Shown here piece after piece: positions 35,193-45,804 of a stretch of 64,000 nt of DNA; position 1 is the stretch's first letter, and each line of letters begins with the position of its first letter. The position numbers and the translations under genes are program-made. This DNA is from an uncultured Saprospiraceae bacterium. Lineage in GTDB: Bacteria; Bacteroidota; Bacteroidia; Chitinophagales; Saprospiraceae. Location: the NCBI GenBank assembly GCA_937941765.1, contig CALDGQ010000021.1:44417-108416 (forward strand), given 5' to 3'. Below the pieces are notes generated by a model. That model did no database searches. It was not told where the DNA came from and saw only the letters and a program-made list of their open reading frames with translations.

Positions 35193-35237
35193 AAATAATG
35201 TAGGAGCGTTGCAGTGCAACGCTCCTACATTATTTTC
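35191..35237. terminator. Perfect 47-bp palindrome between convergent genes, family C copy 2
   Basis: Bases 35191-35213 and 35215-35237 are exact reverse complements around a single central G. The outer arm is A/T-rich (AAAATAATG), so each strand ends in a U-rich run after the GTAGGAGCGTTGCA stem, a good bidirectional terminator. It overlaps the glycosyltransferase stop and ends 3 bp before the patatin stop. Confidence 0.8.
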
Positions 35238-35239
35238 AT

Positions 35240-37441
35240 CTACATCTCATACTTTACATCCTTATCCACTTCTTCATAAGGTTCTACCTTTTCATTGTAT
35301 TCGTCTAAAGATAACTCATCCTCATCTGCTACTGTTGAAGAACGAATTTCACCTGGAGGATGAATTGGTATAATTGGTGTTTCCGGATGTTCCATGCGTT
35401 GCATATGCTGAATCGTATCCATTGGCGCACGACCTAGTCTCGACGGTATCCGAGAAGGGAATGAAGTTTCCTCCTCAACAACGGGACGTTGTTCTGCCAC
35501 TTTTTCTTTGACTTGAAACAATGGTTTTCCGTGGTCGAACTTATTGAAAAGTTGTTGCAAAGTAAAAGGTGAAGGTTTACTACTTGACTGCTCGTATGAA
35601 TTAAAATTAGGAACATCCAAAACTTCTGCTGCCATATATTGCCCTAGTTGATAATAGGATTCCCATTGGGTCGGATCGAAAAATTGATCTGACGTAGACT
35701 CATGTGGAAATGAAGGATGATAAATTTTATATTTATAAGTAGCGTACTTCAAACTTGTTTTTTCACGAATCACCGGCTTCCCTTCTGGAGCCGTAACTGC
35801 TGACTTGATATAAACTAAAGTCCCTACCTTTTTATTGTCATAATGTTTTAACACTTCAATTACATTTCCTTCACTATCGTACTCATCTACTTCTTCCCAT
35901 AATTGATAGACATCCGCAATCGCAAATCTTCTTTTTGAATAACCGTGTGATGGATTTGGTCGAATGGTATCTTCAGGTGTAAATCCTCTTCGAAATCGAA
36001 TTTCCATTCCTAATTCGTTTCTAGCACGAACACACAGGTTTGTAAAATCAACAAAACTATAATCTGGATCGGCAGTGGCATCCAAAGAAATAATCAATCG
36101 ACACTTTCTTCTCAACAACTCCATGACACCTAAATTCTCAATATGTCCTCCATCAGAAATATTAAGCATTTGGTTATCAGTCCCAATTTTTGAAAACAAT
36201 TCTTTGAAAAAATAAACTGGCCACCATATCAACTTACTTCGTTTCATCTTAATTGGATTTCTAGTCCAATAACCTAATCTTGCATTGAAAACAGTCGTAA
36301 AGAAACTGAGTATTTTATTAGAGTACATCCCCATTCCAGGATTGATGGCTGCTGCTGAAATGGTGGTAGCTGCTGGTAAAGTCATTTCATCATATCCATC
36401 AGAATTTTTGGTTTCCACGTATTTTGTCAATTTCGATCCACAAAATAACGGAGATAAAAGGAAGTAGTCATTGGTCTTAATGCCTTTAAACTTGGTGTCA
36501 TTCGAATTTTGAAGATTGAGACAAGTATTGATCAATGGATATGGAGACAAATATTTTTCAACATATAAGTCCTTCAATTTTATATTTTTACTCTCTCCTG
36601 TAAATTTCATAAAGGTGTCCGCCAGCTTATTTCGGTAATATCTATGAAAACTTAAAGCATTGGGATTTGTCAAAAAGCCTAACAATATCAGCACAATTCC
36701 TCCAACTAAAAAATAAGAAACCTTAGTGATATCAATTGATTCTATTTGAAAACTTGCAACGAACACCGCCAAAAACGCTACACCTATCGCTCCAACAATC
36801 GCCGTTTCTATCTTGTTGAAAATGTTGGATAATTTAAGGTTAAAATTGAATATGATGTTGAGAAAGAAATGTAAAACGAATACTCCAATGACGACGGGCA
36901 TCGCATAATTTAAAACAACTTTTTTGTTTTTCAGATATTCAAACTCATCAATCGGTAACACTTCACTTACTAATATGTAAGTACCGTACACCAATAAACA
37001 GATAATAGCAGGACTAATCCAAGACATCACTAAACTGACCATAAAACCAACAAACAAAATTAGTCGATTCCATAACTTAGCCAAGCCTTTTCCTGGAATC
37101 AAATACTCGCCTCTCGAACGCATATATTCAATATGCTCATCTTTGAAAAGTTCGTCGTAACTGCCAGTATGATCTAAAGTGGAATGAATATAGGCGCCCG
37201 TAAAGCCTCCTCCTGAAACGGTGGAAAGATAATCTGCTCTTTTCAAAACACCATATTGGTTTAAGGTTTTTAGAAAACCTTGACAAATTGTTGCAGACCG
37301 AATACCACCTCCCGATAACGCAATCCCAAACTTGGTATCACGAGCCATAGGTTCACTATCCCCAAATAATTTTCTTCGGCGGTGATCTAAATGAACCTCT
37401 TCTTTCTTTATTATTTCCTTGTACGTGTATAACTCGGACAT
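35240..37441 (-). CDS. Patatin-like phospholipase domain membrane protein
   Basis: A 733-aa protein. The patatin oxyanion-hole motif SGGGIRSAT (about residues 43-51) and the nucleophile elbow STVSGGGF, with Ser76 as likely nucleophile, come first; the catalytic Asp is probably in ISDGGHIENLGVMELLRR further on. Between them lie about four to five membrane helices (e.g. LILFVGFMVSLVMSWISPAIICLLVYGTY, read in parts at 125-265). The C-terminal ~100 residues are acidic and unordered (DEDELSLDEYNEKVEPYEEVDKD). It is a probable membrane-bound lipid acyl hydrolase. Elbow GxSxG is altered to VSGGG, so activity needs testing. Confidence 0.85.
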   Translation of the reverse strand: MSELYTYKEIIKKEEVHLDHRRRKLFGDSEPMARDTKFGIALSGGGIRSATICQGFLKTLNQYGVLKRADYLSTVSGGGFTGAYIHSTLDHTGSYDELFKDEHIEYMRSRGEYLIPGKGLAKLWNRLILFVGFMVSLVMSWISPAIICLLVYGTYILVSEVLPIDEFEYLKNKKVVLNYAMPVVIGVFVLHFFLNIIFNFNLKLSNIFNKIETAIVGAIGVAFLAVFVASFQIESIDITKVSYFLVGGIVLILLGFLTNPNALSFHRYYRNKLADTFMKFTGESKNIKLKDLYVEKYLSPYPLINTCLNLQNSNDTKFKGIKTNDYFLLSPLFCGSKLTKYVETKNSDGYDEMTLPAATTISAAAINPGMGMYSNKILSFFTTVFNARLGYWTRNPIKMKRSKLIWWPVYFFKELFSKIGTDNQMLNISDGGHIENLGVMELLRRKCRLIISLDATADPDYSFVDFTNLCVRARNELGMEIRFRRGFTPEDTIRPNPSHGYSKRRFAIADVYQLWEEVDEYDSEGNVIEVLKHYDNKKVGTLVYIKSAVTAPEGKPVIREKTSLKYATYKYKIYHPSFPHESTSDQFFDPTQWESYYQLGQYMAAEVLDVPNFNSYEQSSSKPSPFTLQQLFNKFDHGKPLFQVKEKVAEQRPVVEEETSFPSRIPSRLGRAPMDTIQHMQRMEHPETPIIPIHPPGEIRSSTVADEDELSLDEYNEKVEPYEEVDKDVKYEM

Positions 37442-37660
37442 AAATCGCTCAACTTTACTTCCTCCTTTTCAGTTAATAAATTCCCTTTCTGATAAAAACA
37501 ATTTGTATAGTCTTCTCGGCAGAGCTGCCCTTGGATAGTATGTGTTTGACCAAACCTTAAAAATATTAAATATTTTCCTTATATCTTAATACTTTTGAAA
37601 AAATTTTAGTGGGGCTTTTTTAACTCAAATTCAATAAGTTAAAGTTGAAAGACTTGGCTA

Positions 37661-38893
37661 TTAAAGACTTGAAGTGATTAGTAAATCTAGATTGGTTGTT
37701 TTGATTTTGAAACGTTCACCCAAATAGTCATTTGTAAGACATCCTTTGTAAGTATAAACTCCGTTTCTCAATCCAGCTTGTTGGGTTATCAAACGTTCGA
37801 TACTTCCAATTCCACTTGCCTTCAATAAAATTGGTGTTATAATATTACTAACAGCGACAGATGCGGTTCTAGAAACTTTGGACGCAATATTAGGAACACA
37901 ATAATGGATAACATCGTATTTGGTAAAAGTTGGATTTTTGTGTGTGGTAACTTCCGAAGTTGCAAAGCATCCACCTTGATCGATACTAACATCAACAATG
38001 ACAGATCCTGGTTTCATTTCTGCGACAATTTCCTCACTTACAACCATCGGTGCTCTACCCGATTTTGAGTGGATTGCACCTATTGCAACATCCGCCGTCA
38101 ACAATTCTTCTTTTAATCTAACAGGATCAATCGCAGAAGTAAACAGTTGTCTTCCCAATTGATTTTGAAGCCGCATTAATTTGTAAATATTATTATCAAA
38201 AATTCTTACATCCGCTCCTAGCCCAATTGCTGTTCGGGTTGCAAATTCCGCAACAACACCTGCACCTAAGATAACAACTTTGGCAGATGGTACTCCAGAA
38301 ACACCACCGAGTAGCGTACCTTTACCACCAGAAGAAGAAGATAATAATTCCGCCGCAGTCAACATTGCACTCATCCCAGCAATTTCACTCAAAATTCTAA
38401 CAACAGGAAACGAGCCAATCTCATCTTGAATATATTCCATCGCTAATGCTATAACTCTTTTTTGACGAAGCTTGTGGATATAATCTGCAGTTATGACTGG
38501 CAATGTCAATGGTGACATCAGAATTTGATTCGGATGAAAAAGTTCTAGTTCTTCTAAAGTAGGTGGCGCTACTTTGATAATGACATCTGCTTTGAAAACA
38601 GCTTCTCTGCTATACGCTATTTCTGCACCTACTTCGGAATATTCTCGATCTGGAAAATTTGATTTCGTTCCAGCTCCTTCTTCAATTACAATACGAATAC
38701 CTGAGGAAACCAAATAGGCAACAGAAGAAGGAGACAATGCTACTCTATTCTCTTGCAGGGTTGATTCTTTAGGAATACCTACAAAAAGGTTTCTTCTTTT
38801 TTGCTGTACTTGGAGCATCTCAACTTGAGTCTCCAAACTACCTTCAGTAAAAATCTTGGGGATCGGAATACGCTTCTTTTGCTTGTCGCTCAT
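37661..38893 (-). CDS. ald: Alanine dehydrogenase-like protein
   Basis: A 410-aa protein of the alanine dehydrogenase / transhydrogenase-alpha family. It has VGIPKESTLQENRVALSPSSV (pyruvate-binding Arg region), IIKVAPPT (lysine), the Rossmann signature VVILGAGVVAEFATRTAIGLGADVRIFD, and VDVSIDQGGCFATSE. The histidine of the usual FTYLHLA motif is absent: the matching stretch reads LMSPLTLP. Bacteroidota homologues that I recall differ here too, so this clade may not be a classical alanine dehydrogenase. An N-terminal extension of ~36 residues precedes the core. It lies upstream-to-downstream with tsaE (142-bp gap). Confidence 0.85.
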   Translation of the reverse strand: MSDKQKKRIPIPKIFTEGSLETQVEMLQVQQKRRNLFVGIPKESTLQENRVALSPSSVAYLVSSGIRIVIEEGAGTKSNFPDREYSEVGAEIAYSREAVFKADVIIKVAPPTLEELELFHPNQILMSPLTLPVITADYIHKLRQKRVIALAMEYIQDEIGSFPVVRILSEIAGMSAMLTAAELLSSSSGGKGTLLGGVSGVPSAKVVILGAGVVAEFATRTAIGLGADVRIFDNNIYKLMRLQNQLGRQLFTSAIDPVRLKEELLTADVAIGAIHSKSGRAPMVVSEEIVAEMKPGSVIVDVSIDQGGCFATSEVTTHKNPTFTKYDVIHYCVPNIASKVSRTASVAVSNIITPILLKASGIGSIERLITQQAGLRNGVYTYKGCLTNDYLGERFKIKTTNLDLLITSSL

Positions 38894-39035
38894 ACGGTCT
38901 CTTAATAATCAGAGAAAAGGGAATTTCTTTTTAATTTATGATAGATCGCAAATTCGCAGAAACACGTTTAAACAATCTAATCTTCCATTCTAGGTTTAAG
39001 TGCCTTAAGGCATGAAATAATATCATAAACCAAGT

Positions 39036-39461
39036 TTACAAAAATATAATATTTCTTTTTGAATTTTCAATGATTTGTACATTTATTTCCACTACCTCAT
39101 TATACCCTAAGTCCTTGATTAGCTGTGGCCATTCGACAAAAACATAGTCCCCACGGTCTAAGTATTCTTCAATTCCAGCACTTATTGCTTCTTCTGTGTC
39201 TTTTAGCCTATATAGATCAATATGATAAATCACGCCTTGTGAGTGATTACTTTTCGTAAAAATATACTCATTAACGATTGAAAACGTCGGACTTGTTACT
39301 TTGTCATTGGATCCTAAAACCTTGCAAATAGATTGGATGAAAGTAGTTTTACCTGCACCAATATCGCCTGTCAAAAAGAAGATATTTTTACCGCTTGCAA
39401 ATTTCAACAATTTACTTGCAGCTTCTGGCAACTCAGACTCATGTTCAATTACTAACTCCAT
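39036..39461 (-). CDS. tsaE: tRNA threonylcarbamoyladenosine biosynthesis ATPase TsaE
   Basis: TsaE is the ATPase that drives the TsaB-TsaD complex making t6A37 on ANN-decoding tRNAs. The 141-aa length is normal. Walker A is TGDIGAGKTT (residues 31-40), followed by TSPTFSIVNEY (switch) and HIDLYRL, and FVEWPQLI near the C-terminus. Start ATG at 39461, 12 bp after the response regulator gene, so it could be read from the same transcript. Confidence 0.95.
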   Translation of the reverse strand: MELVIEHESELPEAASKLLKFASGKNIFFLTGDIGAGKTTFIQSICKVLGSNDKVTSPTFSIVNEYIFTKSNHSQGVIYHIDLYRLKDTEEAISAGIEEYLDRGDYVFVEWPQLIKDLGYNEVVEINVQIIENSKRNIIFL

Positions 39462-39473
39462 TTATTGGTACAA

Positions 39474-40223
39474 TTATTTTATAAAAAATCCGATTAACTT
39501 ATTGACATCCTCTTTATAGAAACGTCCGATTGATAATTCTTTGCCATTTTCTAACAATAAAACAGCATCTCCTTTTTTAAACGCTGAGATATACTTAAAA
39601 TTGACAACATTATTTCTATTGATTCGAACCAATGGAAAATCTTGAAGCATTTCTAAACATGCATTCAAAGGTTTTGAAGTAACTACTTCTTCTCCATTTT
39701 TCAAAAAAATAGTTGTTTGTTTTTCACTTGAATTTAAATACATAATATCGTAGGGCTTGACAAAATTAAATTCCTTTTGAGTTGGAAAGATTAATCTGCT
39801 GGATTTTCTTGGTAAAATAGCTTCAACCGTTTCTGTGGCAATTTGGAATACATTTGCACTTTTGTTAATTTTTACTTTTTCAACTACTTCTATTAATTCA
39901 TCAATGTTGATGGGCTTCAACAAATATCCAGTGGCTCCAGACTTAAAAGCCCGAATTGCATATTGCTCATAGGCAGTTGTAAAAACAATGTCAAAATCAA
40001 TCGTTTCAAAATTTTCGATCAAATTAAAACCGGAGTGCTCTGGCATTTCAATATCCAAAAAAATAACATCTGGCTTTTTTGACTTAATCATTTCAACACC
40101 ATCAGGTACATTTTCAGCAAGCCCAACGACTTTAACGCCTTCACAATAAGACGCTATCATTTCTTTTAGCGCCAATCGATTTCGTTTTTCATCGTCTATT
40201 ATGATTGCTTTCAAGCCACTCAT
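39474..40223 (-). CDS. LytTR-family response regulator
   Basis: A 249-aa two-component regulator. The receiver domain has the acidic pocket IIIDDE, phospho-acceptor Asp57 in DVIFLDIEMPEHSG and the conserved Lys in GYLLKPIN. The C-terminal LytTR DNA-binding domain spans about 140-245 (KPYDIMYLNSSEKQTTIFLKNGEE, LVRINRNNVVNFKYI, ALLLENGKELSIGRFY). It follows the sensor kinase gene with zero spacing (40224/40223), so the pair is certainly co-expressed. Target genes are unknown. Confidence 0.95.
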   Translation of the reverse strand: MSGLKAIIIDDEKRNRLALKEMIASYCEGVKVVGLAENVPDGVEMIKSKKPDVIFLDIEMPEHSGFNLIENFETIDFDIVFTTAYEQYAIRAFKSGATGYLLKPINIDELIEVVEKVKINKSANVFQIATETVEAILPRKSSRLIFPTQKEFNFVKPYDIMYLNSSEKQTTIFLKNGEEVVTSKPLNACLEMLQDFPLVRINRNNVVNFKYISAFKKGDAVLLLENGKELSIGRFYKEDVNKLIGFFIK

Positions 40224-43118
40224 TTACTTTGAAGTTTGATTTATTGAAATTACAACTTTTGTCCCTGATGGTTGGTTTGCCTGGTCTTTTAAATCATTGA
40301 TCTTAACCGATAATTTATTTTCTGAAGATGAATTAATAATGGCCATTCTTTCTTTTATGATATTCATTGCTTTGGAAGGATACAATCTTTTATTCTCTGC
40401 TTTTATTTCTTTAGAGCGTGCAATACCAACACCATTATCCTCAACCTCACAAACCAATATGTTATTATTTTTGTTAAATCGAATGTCCAATCGCTTATCA
40501 CCTTTTTTATGCATCAATCCATGCTTGATCGCATTTTCGACATAAGGTTGCAAAACTAAAGAAGGAAGCATTGACATTTCTCGATCAATGTCATCTGCAA
40601 CTTCAATGTTATATTCAAAGCCTTTTTCAAACCGAAGTGCTTCTAATCTAAGGTAGAAATTTAGAGTTTCTATCTCCTGCTCCAATGTCACTTCTTGAAT
40701 TGTGGACATGTTCAAAATATTTCGCATCAACTTTGAAAATTGCGACAAGTAATAATTGGCGGAACGTTTATCCTCTCTCATAATAAAATCCTGAATAGAA
40801 TTTAAAGAGTTGAATATAAAATGAGGATTCATTTGTGCACGTAGTGCTGTTAATTGGGAAGCCTTTAAGTTCTCTCTCAGCTCTGTACGTTTTCTTGTCG
40901 CGTAAGCAATCGTAAAAGCAATACTAGTCAAAATTCCAAATGTTATGAGGATTGTTAACAATCTGAACCACCACGTTTTCCAATATGGTTTGGCGATATT
41001 AAATTTCATCTCAATTTCATCCGACCAAGTTGAGTTGATTGATTTAGCCTTTACTTTAAACAAATGTGTACCTTCTGCGATTACGGGATATTGTGCCTCA
41101 TTAGATGTCGTACTTATCCATCCTGAATTTACACCCTCCATTTGATATGCATATAACATATCTTTTGGATGTTGAAAATCAATGGCTGTAAACTTAATTT
41201 TGATATTATTTTGAGCATAATCCAAATGATATTCTGGATGTATAATGGTATCCTTATCTTGGATTTTCACTTGATTAAAATATATTTTTGGAGGTGTTTC
41301 TGATAGATTAACATCATTTTTAAAAACGGAAAGTCCTTTATTAGTAGCTGCAACGATCTCATCATTTACCAATATTAAATCATTTATTTCCAATGAGGGT
41401 AAACCTTGTTTTTCACCAATCGAATTGACAGTAAAATCAGCTATATTTATTTGATTAAGTCCTTTATTAGTTGCAACCCAAACCGAACCATCCACGAAAA
41501 TACAATTTCTACAATTATTACTTAACAATCCATTTTCAGTTGTAAACTTATGAATCACTTCACTGCGATATAAGTCGTAAACCAACAATCCACTTCCTTG
41601 AGTTGATAGCCAAAGTGTAGAATCCGTATGCACTTCTATATTCCTTATATCTAACTTTACATCAGGATTATCAATTTGTTGATATACTCCATTTTCATAT
41701 AATCCAAGTCCACTTAAATTACCTACCCATACTTTGTCATCATTGATTGGACAGACACCATAAGTTCGTGCCGCCTTTATCAGAAATAATTCATTTTTTT
41801 CTATATAACCGAAACCATAACTCGTTCCGAACCAAACTTTTTCGCTAGAAGGAGTACTTTGCTTCGCAACTTTAAAGGAGTGTCTGGGAATTGATCCATC
41901 TGTTTCTTCCAACTTAAAATTAAATGAATTGACACCTCTTGCAGAATAAACCTGAATTATATCTTGATTGGTAATTACTATGTCGTAAACTTCACTACCC
42001 TTTAGCGTATTATTATCATACCTTAATTCATTAAAATCTTTATCGAGAATTGAAATGTTTCCATTCGTATAACCCAATACATACAATTGCTTTGCATCAT
42101 GAAATTTAATAACCGAAATTTGATTGTTGGCTTTATTGTCAATATAATTCTTCAAAGACTTTCCTGCAATATAAAACAAACCTGATCGCTGTGAAGTTAC
42201 CCAGTATCCACCTTTAGAATCTTTTATAATTACACCAACACTTTTTCCATCTAACAATTTATTTACTACTGGCTCGCCTTCATGCTTCGTTTCTATATTA
42301 ATCAAACCATTCCGTGTAGCAATCCAAATGCTATTTGCATTTTCTGCCAATAAATAGGTCGGTTTGAATTTTATACTTTCTTGATAAACTGGAAAAGCTG
42401 GTGTACTTGTAAAATCTTTTTTATTGAAAAAGTATAAGCTATCATTTAACAAGCCAATATATTGATCTGAAAAACTCACAATATTTGATTCTCGGACTCC
42501 TACCGATACTTTGTTTGAAGTAACTAATTCTAGTTTCCCATTAGCCACTTTATAAACACCATGGCCTCCCATTACCAATATATCTCCATTTTCTTCCTCA
42601 TAGATTTGCCTGATAGAGATAGGTTTATCAGCATTGAAAAATTCAGTCCTTACTTTTTCTTTATCGATAGTATATCGAACGACACTCCCGTTTTCAAGTA
42701 ACCATAAATTCCCCTTAGCGTCTGATAAATGAACAAAGTCCAATAACACACCTCCGCCATGTCTTAATTGAAACAATTCACCATCTTGATAATAATAAAG
42801 CTTTGAGGCCAAATCAATAAACCACAACCGCCCCTTCTTGTCATTCCAAATCGAAATGATTTCACTATTTGCTAATTCAGGAATAGGATCCTTTGTAAAA
42901 GTACTACCATCGAAATTAGCCAATCCGTCTTCCGTCGTAACCCAGATAAATCCATTATCATCTTCCATCACATCATACATGTAAGAACTCGGCAAACCAT
43001 CGGAAACCGTATAGTTATATATTTTCAAATTTTGACAATACGCACACGACATCATTGAGGCTAGTACTCCAACGATTATTAGTGAAAATATTGATTTTTT
43101 ATTTTGCTGTATGATCAA
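40224..43118 (-). CDS. Two-component propeller / LytS-type sensor histidine kinase
   Basis: A large sensor kinase: signal peptide (SIFSLIIVGVLASMMSCAYCQ), an extracellular propeller of repeated units (DVMEDDNGFIWVTTEDGLANFDG, WIATRNGLINIE, LWLSTQGSGLLVYD, VWVATNKGLNQIN) followed by a Y_Y_Y domain (FTAIDFQHPKDMLYAYQMEG), one membrane helix (LLTILITFGILTSIAFTIAY), a His_kinase domain with the phospho-His in RAQMNPHFIFNSLNSIQDF, and an ATPase domain (QPYVENAIKHG, EDNGVGIA). The frame can start at TTG 43178, but TTG 43118 gives a better signal peptide and is used here; no ATG lies before the signal core. Resembles glycan-sensing kinases, but the ligand is unknown. Confidence 0.93.
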   Translation of the reverse strand: MIIQQNKKSIFSLIIVGVLASMMSCAYCQNLKIYNYTVSDGLPSSYMYDVMEDDNGFIWVTTEDGLANFDGSTFTKDPIPELANSEIISIWNDKKGRLWFIDLASKLYYYQDGELFQLRHGGGVLLDFVHLSDAKGNLWLLENGSVVRYTIDKEKVRTEFFNADKPISIRQIYEEENGDILVMGGHGVYKVANGKLELVTSNKVSVGVRESNIVSFSDQYIGLLNDSLYFFNKKDFTSTPAFPVYQESIKFKPTYLLAENANSIWIATRNGLINIETKHEGEPVVNKLLDGKSVGVIIKDSKGGYWVTSQRSGLFYIAGKSLKNYIDNKANNQISVIKFHDAKQLYVLGYTNGNISILDKDFNELRYDNNTLKGSEVYDIVITNQDIIQVYSARGVNSFNFKLEETDGSIPRHSFKVAKQSTPSSEKVWFGTSYGFGYIEKNELFLIKAARTYGVCPINDDKVWVGNLSGLGLYENGVYQQIDNPDVKLDIRNIEVHTDSTLWLSTQGSGLLVYDLYRSEVIHKFTTENGLLSNNCRNCIFVDGSVWVATNKGLNQINIADFTVNSIGEKQGLPSLEINDLILVNDEIVAATNKGLSVFKNDVNLSETPPKIYFNQVKIQDKDTIIHPEYHLDYAQNNIKIKFTAIDFQHPKDMLYAYQMEGVNSGWISTTSNEAQYPVIAEGTHLFKVKAKSINSTWSDEIEMKFNIAKPYWKTWWFRLLTILITFGILTSIAFTIAYATRKRTELRENLKASQLTALRAQMNPHFIFNSLNSIQDFIMREDKRSANYYLSQFSKLMRNILNMSTIQEVTLEQEIETLNFYLRLEALRFEKGFEYNIEVADDIDREMSMLPSLVLQPYVENAIKHGLMHKKGDKRLDIRFNKNNNILVCEVEDNGVGIARSKEIKAENKRLYPSKAMNIIKERMAIINSSSENKLSVKINDLKDQANQPSGTKVVISINQTSK

Positions 43119-43341
43119 AATTCTATTAACATATTTACATAAAAGTAATGCATTTTTTTGGAAAGCAGGTAATTCCAATTTCCGCTGAAAAACAACAAAT
43201 ATTTTATGATTTTTATCTCAAAAATTTTATTGAAAAATGCTATTATTTTATATTTCATTTCAAATTACACTATAAAGAAAAATAATATTTCTAATCAACT
43301 GAATATCAATTATTTATAATGATTATTTGTAATCAAAATAA

Positions 43342-45348
<2,007 letters not shown>

Positions 45349-45406
45349 TAAAAATCTACTTAAACTATTGATTATTAATTAGTTATAGTTTTTTTCTAAA
45401 AATATT

Positions 45407-45439
45407 AAAACCCATTTCGACTTTGTTGGAATGGGTTTT
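45407..45439 (+). terminator. Rho-independent terminator of gyrB
   Basis: Arms AAAACCCATT (45407-45416) and AATGGGTTTT (45430-45439) form a stem that continues into TTTTAG, 59 bp after the gyrB stop. Confidence 0.8.
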
Positions 45440-45580
45440 TTAGTTTATCTCTATCCCGAAAGTTTTCGAATTGGACCTGCCTTTTAAAAAAAGAAAGGTA
45501 ATAAGTGAGCGCGTAATGAGAACGTAAATGAGTCTAAGCATCCCCAATCCCACGATCAAAGGGAAAAAAGCTACAACGAA

Positions 45581-45679
45581 GCGACATCAAATAATCTAGT
45601 GCGATAGCGCTAGGTTATTTGATGTCGCTCCGAGTGTTTTGGCGCGTATCCCGAGTCCTCGGGATCGTGTCAAAACACT
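45581..45679. repeat. Two adjacent long inverted repeats
   Basis: The first hairpin pairs GCGACATCAAATAA (45581-45594) with TTATTTGATGTCGC (45615-45628), with an inner CTAGtGCG/CGCtAG stem. The second pairs AGTGTTTTG (45633-45641) with CAAAACACT (45671-45679) and has a perfect inner stem ATCCCGAG/CTCGGGAT (45648-45665). They are more G+C-rich than the surroundings and look like a mobile or structural palindromic element. Confidence 0.7.
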
Positions 45680-45737
45680 TCTCAAAGATTTAAATTCTAA
45701 CAAACAAAAGTTGTTTTATAGGCGATAGTATAAAATA

Positions 45738-45774
45738 AAAAAGCTCCTTCAGACAATATCTGAAGGAGCTTTTT
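45738..45774. terminator. Terminator of the PorW/SprE-like gene
   Basis: AAAAAGCTCCTTCAG pairs with CTGAAGGAGCTTTTT around a 7-nt loop. A-runs on the left and T-runs on the right make it effective on both strands. Confidence 0.8.
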
Positions 45775-45804
45775 CACGCTTTTAAATTTCAATTTCTTTA
45801 CTTC

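Larger units (their letters stand above)
45349..45804. other. Intergenic region of stacked hairpins between convergent gyrB and PorW-like genes
   Basis: The 456-bp gap holds four hairpins: a gyrB terminator (45407-45439), two long inverted repeats (45581-45628 and 45633-45679), and the terminator of the convergent gene (45738-45774). No coding frame is supported. Confidence 0.65.
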
